Source of the DNA: Dysgonomonas sp.
GTDB taxonomy: Bacteria; Bacteroidota; Bacteroidia; Bacteroidales; Dysgonomonadaceae
DNA: 5,730 nucleotides
Reading direction: 5' to 3'
Assembly: GCA_003523545.1 (NCBI GenBank)
Contig: DQAM01000447.1
Coordinates: 1-5,730, forward strand
Shown here: one piece after another, positions 1 to 5,544 of the stretch
Numbering within the stretch: position 1 is the first letter of the stretch
How the letters are laid out: each line of letters opens with the position of its first letter
Translations under genes and position numbers: made by a program
Notes under the pieces: model-generated
Told to the model about the DNA's origin: nothing
Database searches by the model: none
What the model saw: only the letters and a program-made list of their open reading frames with translations

Positions 1-391
1 GGACACTTATTTTAGCATCTTCTGCTTCCTGTTTCGATTGTTTCACCAAATCTTTACGGCGTTCTTCTGTCAGCGGAGGAATAGACAGACGTATAACTTC
101 TCCGTCGTTGCTCGGATTCAGGCCGAGATCAGAGTTTATAATAGTACGCTCGATTTCCGCCAGCATATTTTTTTCCCAGGGCTGGATAACAATCGTTTTA
201 GCATCGGGAGTATTGATAGATGCCACTCCGCTCAACGGAGTCAAAGTTCCGTAGTAGTCTAGTTTGATACCGTCCATGATACGCGGGTTAGCTTTACCCG
301 CACGAATACGCGCCAGTGATTCTTCCAGAAAATCAACGGCTCCTTTCATTTTGGCCTCAGCCTTTTTTTCAAATTCTTTAATATCTGCCAT
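1..391 (-). CDS. frr: Ribosome recycling factor, 3' end cut off by window edge
   Basis: RRF works with EF-G to split post-termination ribosomes so the subunits can be reused; it is cytosolic and normally essential. Translating the minus strand from the ATG at 391-389 gives 130 residues before the window ends; the family is usually about 185 residues, so roughly the last 55 are missing because of the edge, not because of a mutation. Diagnostic segments are RIRAGKANP (residues 28-36), DYYGTLTPL, SDLGLNP and the very conserved PPLTEERRKDL, followed by the start of the second long helix of the three-helix bundle. The N-terminal helix begins MADIKEFEKKAEAKMKGA, typical of Bacteroidota RRF. The gene lies 47 bp downstream of pyrH on the same strand, the widespread pyrH-frr arrangement, and is probably co-transcribed with it. 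No strong Shine-Dalgarno sequence precedes the start, which is usual for this phylum. Identification is very secure. Confidence 0.97.
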   Translation of the reverse strand, partial: MADIKEFEKKAEAKMKGAVDFLEESLARIRAGKANPRIMDGIKLDYYGTLTPLSGVASINTPDAKTIVIQPWEKNMLAEIERTIINSDLGLNPSNDGEVIRLSIPPLTEERRKDLVKQSKQEAEDAKISV

Positions 392-438
392 GATCTTTAT
401 ATTTATTTAATTCATTCTATAATACTATCTGAATTGCA

Positions 439-1149
439 TCAGGGGTGAACAAAAGTACCTATATTTTCTCCCCGTATTACTTTGGAAAGATTACCGACCG
501 TATCCATATCGAAAACAATGACCGGAAGATTATTTTCCTTGCACATGGTTGTCGCTGTGAGGTCCATTACTTTCAGCCCTTTCCGGTAGACCTCGTCAAA
601 AGAAATCGTCTCGTACTTGGTGGCTGTAGGGTCTTTTTCGGGATCGGCTGTATATACACCGTCTACCCGTGTGCCTTTAAGCATAACTTCGGCTTCTATC
701 TCTATACCGCGGAGTGAAGACCCTGTGTCAGTGGTAAAAAACGGATTACCGGTTCCGCACGATATGATGACTACCTCCCCTTTATCCATAGATTCGATAG
801 CCTTCCATTTGGAATATAATTCTCCTATGGGCTCCATGCCGATGGCAGTGAGCACCCTGGCTGGCTGGCCGATAGCCGTGAGAGCGGAACTGAGTCCCAG
901 GCTGTTTATCACAGTGGCAAGCATTCCCATCTGGTCGCCTTTGACACGGTCATATCCTTTGGACGCACCGCTAAGCCCCCTGAAAATATTACCTCCGCCT
1001 ATGACTATGCCTATCTGCACACCCATTTCTACAATTTCCTTGATTTGCTCAGCATATTCCGAAAGCCTTTTCTCGTCTATTCCATACTGCTTATCACCCA
1101 TCAGCGATTCACCGCTAAGTTTAAGCAATATGCGTCTGTATTTCACCAT
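439..1149 (-). CDS. pyrH: Uridylate (UMP) kinase
   Basis: PyrH phosphorylates UMP to UDP with ATP, the step that feeds UTP and CTP synthesis; bacterial enzymes are cytosolic hexamers of the amino-acid-kinase fold. The protein has 236 residues, the usual full length. Visible motifs in order: KLSGESLMG (residues 10-18, phosphate-binding lysine and glycine loop), GGGNIFRG (51-58), DQMGMLAT (72-79), GTGNPFFTTDT (132-142, UMP-binding and hexamer region) and DGVYTADP (162-169, nucleotide site). The start at 1149 puts the conserved beta-strand YRRILLKLSGE right at the N-terminus, as expected, and no upstream in-frame extension is needed. It is followed by frr after a 47-bp gap. Upstream is a divergent intergenic region rather than tsf, so this pyrH-frr unit probably has its own promoter; a TAGTTTTG box lies 26 bp before the start codon. 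Family allosteric control by GTP and UTP is known, but it cannot be read from this sequence. Confidence 0.98.
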   Translation of the reverse strand: MVKYRRILLKLSGESLMGDKQYGIDEKRLSEYAEQIKEIVEMGVQIGIVIGGGNIFRGLSGASKGYDRVKGDQMGMLATVINSLGLSSALTAIGQPARVLTAIGMEPIGELYSKWKAIESMDKGEVVIISCGTGNPFFTTDTGSSLRGIEIEAEVMLKGTRVDGVYTADPEKDPTATKYETISFDEVYRKGLKVMDLTATTMCKENNLPVIVFDMDTVGNLSKVIRGENIGTFVHP

Positions 1150-1175
1150 ATTTATATTTTCTGTATTATTAAATA

Positions 1176-1183
1176 CAAAACTA
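1176..1183 (-). promoter_or_regulatory. Candidate -7 box for the pyrH-frr unit
   Basis: Read on the minus strand, this octamer is TAGTTTTG, an exact match to the Bacteroidota -7 consensus TAnnTTTG. It would place transcription start near 1169 and give a leader of about 20 nt before the pyrH ATG, a plausible length. No clear TTTG -33 box is seen at the expected spacing of about 19 bp upstream, so support comes only from the -7 match and position. The region is AT-rich, which raises the chance of a coincidental match. Confidence 0.4.
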
Positions 1184-1219
1184 ATAATTTTTTTAAACCC
1201 CTTTTACTATTAAGTATCC

Positions 1220-1250
1220 TTTTTATTCACTAAAAAAACGAATAAATTTC
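1220..1250 (+). promoter_or_regulatory. Weak candidate promoter for the creatininase-to-birA operon
   Basis: TTTT (1220-1223), a 19-bp spacer and TAAATTTC (1243-1250) resemble the Bacteroidota promoter TTTG-N19-TAnnTTTG with one mismatch in each box. Transcription would begin near 1257 and give a leader of about 29 nt before the ATG at 1286. It is the best plus-strand match I found in this 136-bp divergent region, but the match is imperfect and the DNA is AT-rich. Confidence 0.22.
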
Positions 1251-1285
1251 TATATTAGTACTCAATTTTATTTAAGATTTATTTT

Positions 1286-2047
1286 ATGAACGGAATGGAT
1301 ATTCTCTCAGCTGTCTATAATGATACTAAAGACCAAACCTACCGGTATGCCGTTTTACCTTGGGGAGCGACCGAACCACACAATTACCACCTGCCTTATC
1401 TGACAGATTGTTACCTTTCGTATTATGTTTCGCTTGATGCAGTAGAGAAAGCATATAAGCGGGCAGATATAAAAGGCATGGTTTTACCGCCTGTGCCTTT
1501 CGGATCGCAGAACCCGGGACAGTTTGACCTTCCATTCTGCATCCATGCACGATACGAAACTCAAAAAGCTATATTGACAGATATTGTTTCAGCCTTAAAC
1601 AGTCAGGGGATAAATAAACTCTTTATCGTTAACGGTCACGGCGGAAACAGCTTTAAGAATATGATACGTGATCTGGCTTTGGACTATCCTGACTTTTTGA
1701 TATTCTCTACCGAATGGTTTAAAATTATTCCTCCGGGGGATTTTTTCGAAGAAGTGGACGATCATGCCGGGGAGCTGGAAACTTCTGTAATGATGCATTA
1801 CCGTCCCGATCTGGTGAACCTGTCGCTTGCAGGAGATGGAAAATATATGCCTTTTAATATCAAAAGTCTACGGGATGGTGTGGCGTGGACTCCGCGTGAC
1901 TGGTCGAAAGTATCTGTAGATACCGGTATCGGAGACCCCCGTAAATCGACTGCCATTAAAGGTGAAAAATATGCCGAAGCTGTTACGGATAAATTATCGG
2001 AATTGTTTGTGGAAGTAGTAAGTGATAATTTATACAGCGGACTATAA
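1286..2047 (+). CDS. Creatininase-family metallohydrolase, substrate unknown
   Basis: This belongs to the creatininase/amidohydrolase family (Pfam Creatininase), whose known members hydrolyse cyclic amides, formamides or peptides using two metal ions. At 253 residues it is family length. The N-terminal metal motif is clear: G27-A-T-E30-P-H32, H35-L-P and T-D41; the spacing of E30, H32 and D41 equals that of the Pseudomonas creatininase ligands Glu34, His36 and Asp45. NGHGGN (115-120) supplies H117, and DHAGELETS (158-166) is the conserved HAGE-x-ETS segment. In true creatininase the NGH motif continues Tyr-Glu, with the Glu binding metal; here that place is G119, as in many non-creatininase members, so creatinine is unlikely to be the substrate. 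No signal peptide is present, so it is probably cytosolic. It is the first gene of a run with a 6-bp gap to the YraN gene. No clear Shine-Dalgarno precedes the ATG at 1286; M4 is a possible alternative start. Confidence 0.9.
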   Translation: MNGMDILSAVYNDTKDQTYRYAVLPWGATEPHNYHLPYLTDCYLSYYVSLDAVEKAYKRADIKGMVLPPVPFGSQNPGQFDLPFCIHARYETQKAILTDIVSALNSQGINKLFIVNGHGGNSFKNMIRDLALDYPDFLIFSTEWFKIIPPGDFFEEVDDHAGELETSVMMHYRPDLVNLSLAGDGKYMPFNIKSLRDGVAWTPRDWSKVSVDTGIGDPRKSTAIKGEKYAEAVTDKLSELFVEVVSDNLYSGL

Positions 2048-2053
2048 TCTGGG

Positions 2054-2419
2054 ATGGCATTACATAATCAACTCGGAATAAAAGGAGAAGTCCTGGCAGA
2101 GGAGCATCTTTGTAAAAAAGGATTCCGTATTATCGAGAGGAACTGGATTCATAATAAAAATGAGATAGACCTCATTGCTGAAAATGATGAGTTCATTATC
2201 TTTGTTGAAGTGAAAACGCGTACATCCGGCAATTGGGGCAATCCCGAAGAAGCCGTATCGGGAAGTAAAATAAGGCGGATAATCGAGGCGGCCGATTATT
2301 ATCTGGATAGTCATGATGTAGAAAAGCCTGCCCGTTTCGATGTAATTGCTATTGTAGTGAACGAGAACTTTACCCGGATAGACCATTTTGAAGATGCTTT
2401 TTTAGCTCCGTTAAACTGA
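2054..2419 (+). CDS. yraN: YraN/UPF0102 family protein, predicted nuclease fold
   Basis: This is a member of UPF0102 (YraN), a widely distributed small family with a restriction-endonuclease-like fold, suspected to act on DNA but without a settled biochemical role. The 121 residues match the usual length. The family pattern is complete: G8-x-x-G11-E12 in the first helix, R29-N30-W31, then E37-I-D39-L-I and F50-V-E52-V-K54-T-R56. E12, D39, E52 and K54 correspond to the acidic and lysine residues of a D-ExK type nuclease site, so the predicted catalytic set is intact. The later markers G62-x-P64-E65-E66-A67-V68, K72 and R94-F95-D96-V97 are also present. It starts 6 bp after the creatininase-family gene and ends 6 bp before the MmcQ/YjbR gene, so co-transcription is likely. 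The family assignment is firm; nuclease activity is inferred from the fold and residues only. Confidence 0.95.
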   Translation: MALHNQLGIKGEVLAEEHLCKKGFRIIERNWIHNKNEIDLIAENDEFIIFVEVKTRTSGNWGNPEEAVSGSKIRRIIEAADYYLDSHDVEKPARFDVIAIVVNENFTRIDHFEDAFLAPLN

Positions 2420-2425
2420 CTAACT

Positions 2426-2797
2426 ATGAATATCGAAGAAGTAAGAGAATACTGCCTGAGTATAAAGGGTGCGGAAGAATGCTTCCCTTTCGACGAAACG
2501 ACCATTGTATTTAAAGTTATGGGCAAGATGTTTGCATATATGGGACTGGAAAAAAGAGAAGAAGGCTTTATGCTGAACTTGAAATGTGATCCCGAAAAAG
2601 CGGTCGAGCTTCGAGAACGATATGAAGCGGTAATTCCTGGTTACCACAGCAATAAGAAATACTGGAATTCCATTTATTTTGAGAAGGGTGTGCCCGATGA
2701 AAAGGTAAAGGAGTGGATACATCATTCGGTGGATGAGGTAATAAAGAAATTACCAAAAAAATCACAACAGGAGTATGCCGATATGAAGGATGAGTAA
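2426..2797 (+). CDS. MmcQ/YjbR-fold small protein
   Basis: This 123-residue protein fits the MmcQ/YjbR family, a CyaY-like alpha/beta fold often annotated as a DNA-binding protein, though the function of most members is unproven. Family marks are the N-terminal helix MNIEEVREYCLSIKGAEE, the F20-P21-F22-D23 turn followed by strand TIVFKVMGKMFAYMGL, the LNLKCDPEKAVELRERY segment (51-66), and the strongly conserved P71-G-Y-H74-S-N-K-K78-Y-W80-N81-S motif. The C-terminal helix (about 93-110, V-KEWIHHSVDEVIKKL) is also typical. There is no signal peptide or membrane segment, so it is cytosolic. Its stop codon overlaps the birA start by one base (TAATG at 2795-2799), which suggests translational coupling. 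Family membership is clear; a role in DNA binding or in biotin metabolism cannot be concluded from this sequence. Confidence 0.92.
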   Translation: MNIEEVREYCLSIKGAEECFPFDETTIVFKVMGKMFAYMGLEKREEGFMLNLKCDPEKAVELRERYEAVIPGYHSNKKYWNSIYFEKGVPDEKVKEWIHHSVDEVIKKLPKKSQQEYADMKDE

Positions 2798-3537
2798 TGA
2801 AAGGTTTTGATATTCATCATATAGAGGAGACGGATTCTACAAATTTATATTTGAAGAGGATTTCAAGAGAAAATGAACTTCCTCAGGGATATACAGTATG
2901 TGTCGATTATCAGCTTGCAGGACGAGGACAGAAAGATAATTCATGGGAATCGGAACGGGGGCTAAATCTCTTATTCAGTACGGTTTTGTTTCCGGAAAAA
3001 CTCGAAGCGGGTAAGCAATTTATATTGTCACAAATCATTTCCCTGGCAGTGAAAGATGTCCTGGATAAACAGGCTTCCGGATTCTGCGTTAAGTGGCCGA
3101 ACGATATATATTGGGAAAATAAAAAGATAGCCGGAATACTGATAGAGAATGAAATCATGGGCGATTATATATCCCGTTCCGTGATTGGAGTGGGGATAAA
3201 TCTCAATCAGGAAATTTTCAGGAGCGACGCGCCTAATCCGGTTTCGCTGAAACAGATTACAGGAAAGAATTATGAAATACAACCGCTATTACAAAGAATC
3301 CTCACAAGTCTGAAAGATTATTTCAGCAGTTTGAATAATCATAATTCTATAAAGTCAATCAGGGAAAAGTATTATAACTCTTTATTCCGTAAAGAGGGTT
3401 TCTACTTATACAATGATGGAAGCCAGAATTTTATGGCTGAAATTGCATGTGTAGAAGATTCGGGATTATTGGTGCTCCGGAAAGAAACAGGCGAAACCGT
3501 AAAATATGCTTTTAAACAAATTCGCTTTGTATTATAG
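2797..3537 (+). CDS. birA: Biotin-[acetyl-CoA-carboxylase] ligase, monofunctional
   Basis: BirA makes biotinoyl-5'-AMP from biotin and ATP and transfers biotin to a lysine on carrier domains of biotin-dependent carboxylases and decarboxylases in the cytosol. Of its 246 residues, the catalytic domain shows E11-T-D-S-T-N16, the biotinyl-AMP loop G42-R-G-Q45-K-D47-N-S-W50, K99-W-P-N-D103 with the catalytic lysine, K109-K-I-A-G-I-L-I-E117, and G131-V-G-I-N-L-N137. A C-terminal domain of about 50 residues follows. The protein begins directly with the catalytic fold and has no N-terminal winged helix, so it is a class I ligase that should not repress biotin genes. The loop reads GRGQKD where E. coli has GRGRRG; Q at the fourth place is, to my knowledge, usual in this phylum, whereas D47 is less so. 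The ATG overlaps the preceding stop by one base. Its 3' end overlaps the convergent AlkD-like gene by 26 bp. Confidence 0.96.
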   Translation: MKGFDIHHIEETDSTNLYLKRISRENELPQGYTVCVDYQLAGRGQKDNSWESERGLNLLFSTVLFPEKLEAGKQFILSQIISLAVKDVLDKQASGFCVKWPNDIYWENKKIAGILIENEIMGDYISRSVIGVGINLNQEIFRSDAPNPVSLKQITGKNYEIQPLLQRILTSLKDYFSSLNNHNSIKSIREKYYNSLFRKEGFYLYNDGSQNFMAEIACVEDSGLLVLRKETGETVKYAFKQIRFVL

Positions 3538-4213
3538 CATTGCCGTGGTAATACTGGAAATCGAAAAGGAGATTATGGAAAATCTCTTTTAAAACCGGAT
3601 CTTCCGAGTCCTTAAACGATATAATTTGATGTAATATGGTATTTGCTTTGTCTACAGATATTCTGCCGATATTTTTCAGAAGAAGCTTGACCGCATTATG
3701 CATAAACAGGTTATCTGATTTAATGTCTTCCCATAAATAAGTCATCTCCTGGGCTTTTAATTCATCACTATAACCTACTTCTATTAGGTGTCTCGCCAAA
3801 AACCAATAACCTGTAATCCGGATATCTTCGTTTTCGCTGTTTACGCACTCCAATCCTAAAGCATATGTGTAAGGCAGAAAACGAAACAGGTTAAATCCCA
3901 GTTGCTCCCGTATTTCCTGATTGGGTATTTGCTGTATCCAGCGCCGGGCTGCATCGATTGTAAAATCTTCTCTGGGATATAAAAGGGTAGCTATAATTTT
4001 AAGTTCCCGGGTATTTTCCTTCCATAATTTTTCAGCCAATACCTTGTTTGGTATATAACGGGATGCTATCTTTCTTATTTTCAGGACAGACACACCGAAG
4101 TTGAGCTTGTAATCGAGTCCGTAATTCCTCATTCCGGACGATACAACCCCATCCATAGCCATACGACAGCGTTTGCGTATGTCCTGTATTATGCTTTCGC
4201 TTGTATTTTCCAT
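3512..4213 (-). CDS. AlkD-like HEAT-repeat protein, possible DNA alkylation repair
   Basis: This 233-residue protein resembles the DNA alkylation repair enzyme family (AlkD-like, Pfam DNA_alkylation), made of paired helices of the HEAT type that wrap DNA. Support comes from the helical composition throughout, the N-terminal MRNYGLDYKLNFGVSVLKIR segment (residues 28-47), L63-W64 followed by R69-E70-L-K-I-I-A-T, and W92-I-Q-Q-I-P-N-Q-E-I-R-E-Q-L (92-105). In Bacillus cereus AlkD, Trp109 and Asp113 line the active site; my motif alignment by eye places Q99 and E103 there, so glycosylase activity is uncertain. The start at 4213 overlaps the stop of the upstream Dabb gene by one base (TAATG), implying coupled translation. 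It converges with birA and the coding ends overlap by 26 bp, leaving no space for a separate terminator. Family assignment is fairly confident; repair activity is inference. Confidence 0.82.
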   Translation of the reverse strand: MENTSESIIQDIRKRCRMAMDGVVSSGMRNYGLDYKLNFGVSVLKIRKIASRYIPNKVLAEKLWKENTRELKIIATLLYPREDFTIDAARRWIQQIPNQEIREQLGFNLFRFLPYTYALGLECVNSENEDIRITGYWFLARHLIEVGYSDELKAQEMTYLWEDIKSDNLFMHNAVKLLLKNIGRISVDKANTILHQIISFKDSEDPVLKEIFHNLLFDFQYYHGNAIIQSEFV

Positions 4214-4515
4214 TACGCTTCGTAATCTACCGCAACTCTGCTTGATACTGCTTCACGGATAAATGGAAGGATTTCCTGATGCAGAGGGTGGCTTTGATAG
4301 TAATCCAAAGCTTCTTTCGATTCCAGCTCGGAATACAATACCACATCATAATTCGCCGGATAATCCGGCAGATTAATACCTGCTTCTATTTTGATAAGCC
4401 CTTCGATTTTTCCTTGCAGGTTTTCCAATTTCTCTTTGATCAGTTTCATGTTGGTTGCTTTATCATTTCCATGAGCCTCTTCTTTCAGCTTCCAACACAC
4501 AATATGTTTAATCAT
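4213..4515 (-). CDS. Dabb-domain (stress-responsive A/B barrel) protein
   Basis: This small protein of 100 residues matches the Dabb family (Pfam Stress responsive A/B Barrel Domain), dimeric ferredoxin-like alpha/beta barrels. Members include plant stress proteins and small enzymes, but most bacterial ones have no known reaction. Key features are the first strand M1-I-K-H4-I-V-C-W-K-L, a helix at about 20-40 ending in GKIEGL, the strand IKIEAGIN, N55-Y-D-V-V-L-Y-S-E-L, and the signature Y72-Y-Q-S-H76-P-L-H79 with the following helix EILPFIREAV. The reading frame is open upstream to 4830, but that extension lies antisense to the exported EEP gene; the ATG at 4515 puts MIKHIV at the N-terminus, as is typical of the family, and is preceded by the purine-rich AGAGAAAGAG. 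It overlaps the AlkD-like start by one base, so the two form a bicistronic unit. There is no signal peptide. Confidence 0.88.
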   Translation of the reverse strand: MIKHIVCWKLKEEAHGNDKATNMKLIKEKLENLQGKIEGLIKIEAGINLPDYPANYDVVLYSELESKEALDYYQSHPLHQEILPFIREAVSSRVAVDYEA

Positions 4516-4549
4516 ATTACACTCTTTCTCTGTTACTTTTATATAATGA

Positions 4550-4557
4550 CAAAAATA
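4550..4557 (-). promoter_or_regulatory. Candidate -7 box for the Dabb/AlkD-like unit
   Basis: On the minus strand this reads TATTTTTG, an exact match to TAnnTTTG. Transcription would start near 4543, giving a leader of about 28 nt before the Dabb ATG at 4515. This supports the short Dabb start rather than the longer open frame. No good -33 TTTG box is visible at the standard spacing, and the sequence is very AT-rich. Confidence 0.4.
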
Positions 4558-4581
4558 AAAAAAATAAGAGAAACGGCTCTC

Positions 4582-4612
4582 TTTCGAGTAAAAAATTTTA
4601 CTTTTATTTTTC
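4582..4612 (+). promoter_or_regulatory. Weak candidate promoter for the exported EEP gene
   Basis: TTTC (4582-4585), a 19-bp spacer and TATTTTTC (4605-4612) follow the Bacteroidota pattern TTTG-N19-TAnnTTTG with one mismatch in each box. Transcription would begin near 4619, about 30 nt before the ATG at 4649. The spacing is right but the match is imperfect, and a small palindrome lies between the two boxes. Confidence 0.3.
4587..4602. repeat. Small perfect palindrome between divergent genes
   Basis: AGTAAAA (4587-4593), a two-base centre AA, and TTTTACT (4596-4602) form a perfect 7-bp inverted repeat. It lies inside the spacer of the weak promoter for the EEP gene and about 30 bp upstream of the -7 box candidate for the Dabb/AlkD-like unit, so it could be an operator. 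In such AT-rich DNA a chance palindrome of this size is quite possible. Confidence 0.3.
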
Positions 4613-4648
4613 AGAATAATGTCTAATAATATGTAAAAAGCCAAAAGC

Positions 4649-5524
4649 ATGAATAAGAGAGTATTAAGGGTAAACCTGTATTTTGTTTTGTTTCTTTTTT
4701 CTAGTGTAACGTTCCTTTCAGCCCAAACTATAAACATTGCTTCATATAATATCAGGAACGATAATCGGGATGATGTGGCTGCCGGGAACGGCTGGAAGTC
4801 GCGTCTGCCGTATGTATGCAATCTTATCACCTACCATGATTTCGATATCTTCGGTACTCAGGAAGGTTTTTATCATCAGCTGGAAGACATAAAACGGGAA
4901 CTTCCAGCATACGATTATATCGGTGTAGGGCGTGATGACGGGAAAACCGAAGGGGAATATTCTGCTGTCTTCTTTAAAAAAGACCGTTTCGAATTGTTGC
5001 GTTCCGGTAATTTCTGGCTTTCGGAGACTCCCGATAAACCTGAATTGGGCTGGGATGCAGCCTGTATCCGGATCTGCACCTGGGGTGAATTCAAAGATAT
5101 TTCATCTGGGAAAATATTTTATTTCTTCAATCTTCATGCAGACCATGTAGGTGTAGAAGCAAGGAAGGAAAGTTCAAAACTGGTTGTATCGAAAATGAAA
5201 GAAATAGCTAAGGGAAACAGCCCTGTGATTTTGACAGGTGATTTCAATGTAAGCCAGACCGACGAAAGTTATTTTACCTATACCAAATCCGGACTTTTAT
5301 CAGACAGTTATGACAAAGCTCCGGTAAAATATGAAAATAACGGGACATTTAATAATTTCAACATCGAAATGCGGACTAATGAAAGGATAGACCATATATT
5401 CTTTGCAGGAAATCTCAATATATTAAAATACGGCATTCTGACGGATATTTACTGGGATGGTAAAGGCAAGGCACGCATACCTTCCGATCATTATCCGGTA
5501 GTCGTGAAGGCTGAGTTTTATTAA
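4649..5524 (+). CDS. Exported endonuclease/exonuclease/phosphatase family protein
   Basis: This 291-residue protein belongs to the EEP superfamily (DNase I/exonuclease III/sphingomyelinase/inositol phosphatase fold), metal-dependent phosphodiesterases or phosphatases. A signal peptide is clear: basic MNKRVLR, a hydrophobic core at about 8-23, and likely signal peptidase I cleavage after A25 (FLSA-Q). There is no lipobox cysteine, so the mature protein should be periplasmic or secreted. All catalytic segments are present: S32-Y-N34-I-R, T70-Q-E72 (metal ligand), N161-L-H163-A-D-H166, T196-G-D198-F-N200, R246-I-D248-H-I-F and S279-D280-H281-Y-P-V. The sections D96-D-G-K-T-E-G-E-Y, F122-W-L-S-E and W135-D-A-A fit the subfamily common in Bacteroidota and often annotated simply as endonuclease/exonuclease/phosphatase; a phosphatase acting on sugars or glycan-derived substrates is as plausible as a nuclease. 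The gene is divergent from the Dabb gene and is followed by a repeat-rich non-coding stretch. The family is secure; the substrate is not known. Confidence 0.94.
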   Translation: MNKRVLRVNLYFVLFLFSSVTFLSAQTINIASYNIRNDNRDDVAAGNGWKSRLPYVCNLITYHDFDIFGTQEGFYHQLEDIKRELPAYDYIGVGRDDGKTEGEYSAVFFKKDRFELLRSGNFWLSETPDKPELGWDAACIRICTWGEFKDISSGKIFYFFNLHADHVGVEARKESSKLVVSKMKEIAKGNSPVILTGDFNVSQTDESYFTYTKSGLLSDSYDKAPVKYENNGTFNNFNIEMRTNERIDHIFFAGNLNILKYGILTDIYWDGKGKARIPSDHYPVVVKAEFY

Positions 5525-5544
5525 TAATAAACGTTCCTTATTAC

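Noticed and set aside
38..262. Plus-strand open frame of 74 codons
   Set aside because: It is antisense to frr and has no independent support.
617..1213. Long plus-strand open frame of 198 codons
   Set aside because: It is antisense to the unmistakable pyrH gene, has no recognisable motifs, and its tail is low-complexity intergenic sequence.
1150..1285. Possible riboswitch or small RNA in the pyrH/creatininase intergenic region
   Set aside because: The 136 bp are almost entirely A/T with no stable stem or recognised conserved motif; only promoter-like boxes can be suggested.
2060..2386. Minus-strand open frame of 108 codons opposite yraN
   Set aside because: The sense strand encodes all conserved YraN motifs; the antisense product has none.
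4516..4830. Upstream extension of the Dabb frame giving a 205-residue protein with a membrane-like segment
   Set aside because: The extension runs antisense to the start of the EEP gene and through AT-rich intergenic DNA; the hydrophobic stretch comes from poly-A/T sequence. The family N-terminus begins at 4515.
5525..5543. TAATAA/TTATTA inverted repeat right after the EEP stop as a terminator
   Set aside because: Six A-T pairs with a 7-base loop and no T run afterwards would be too unstable to act as an intrinsic terminator.
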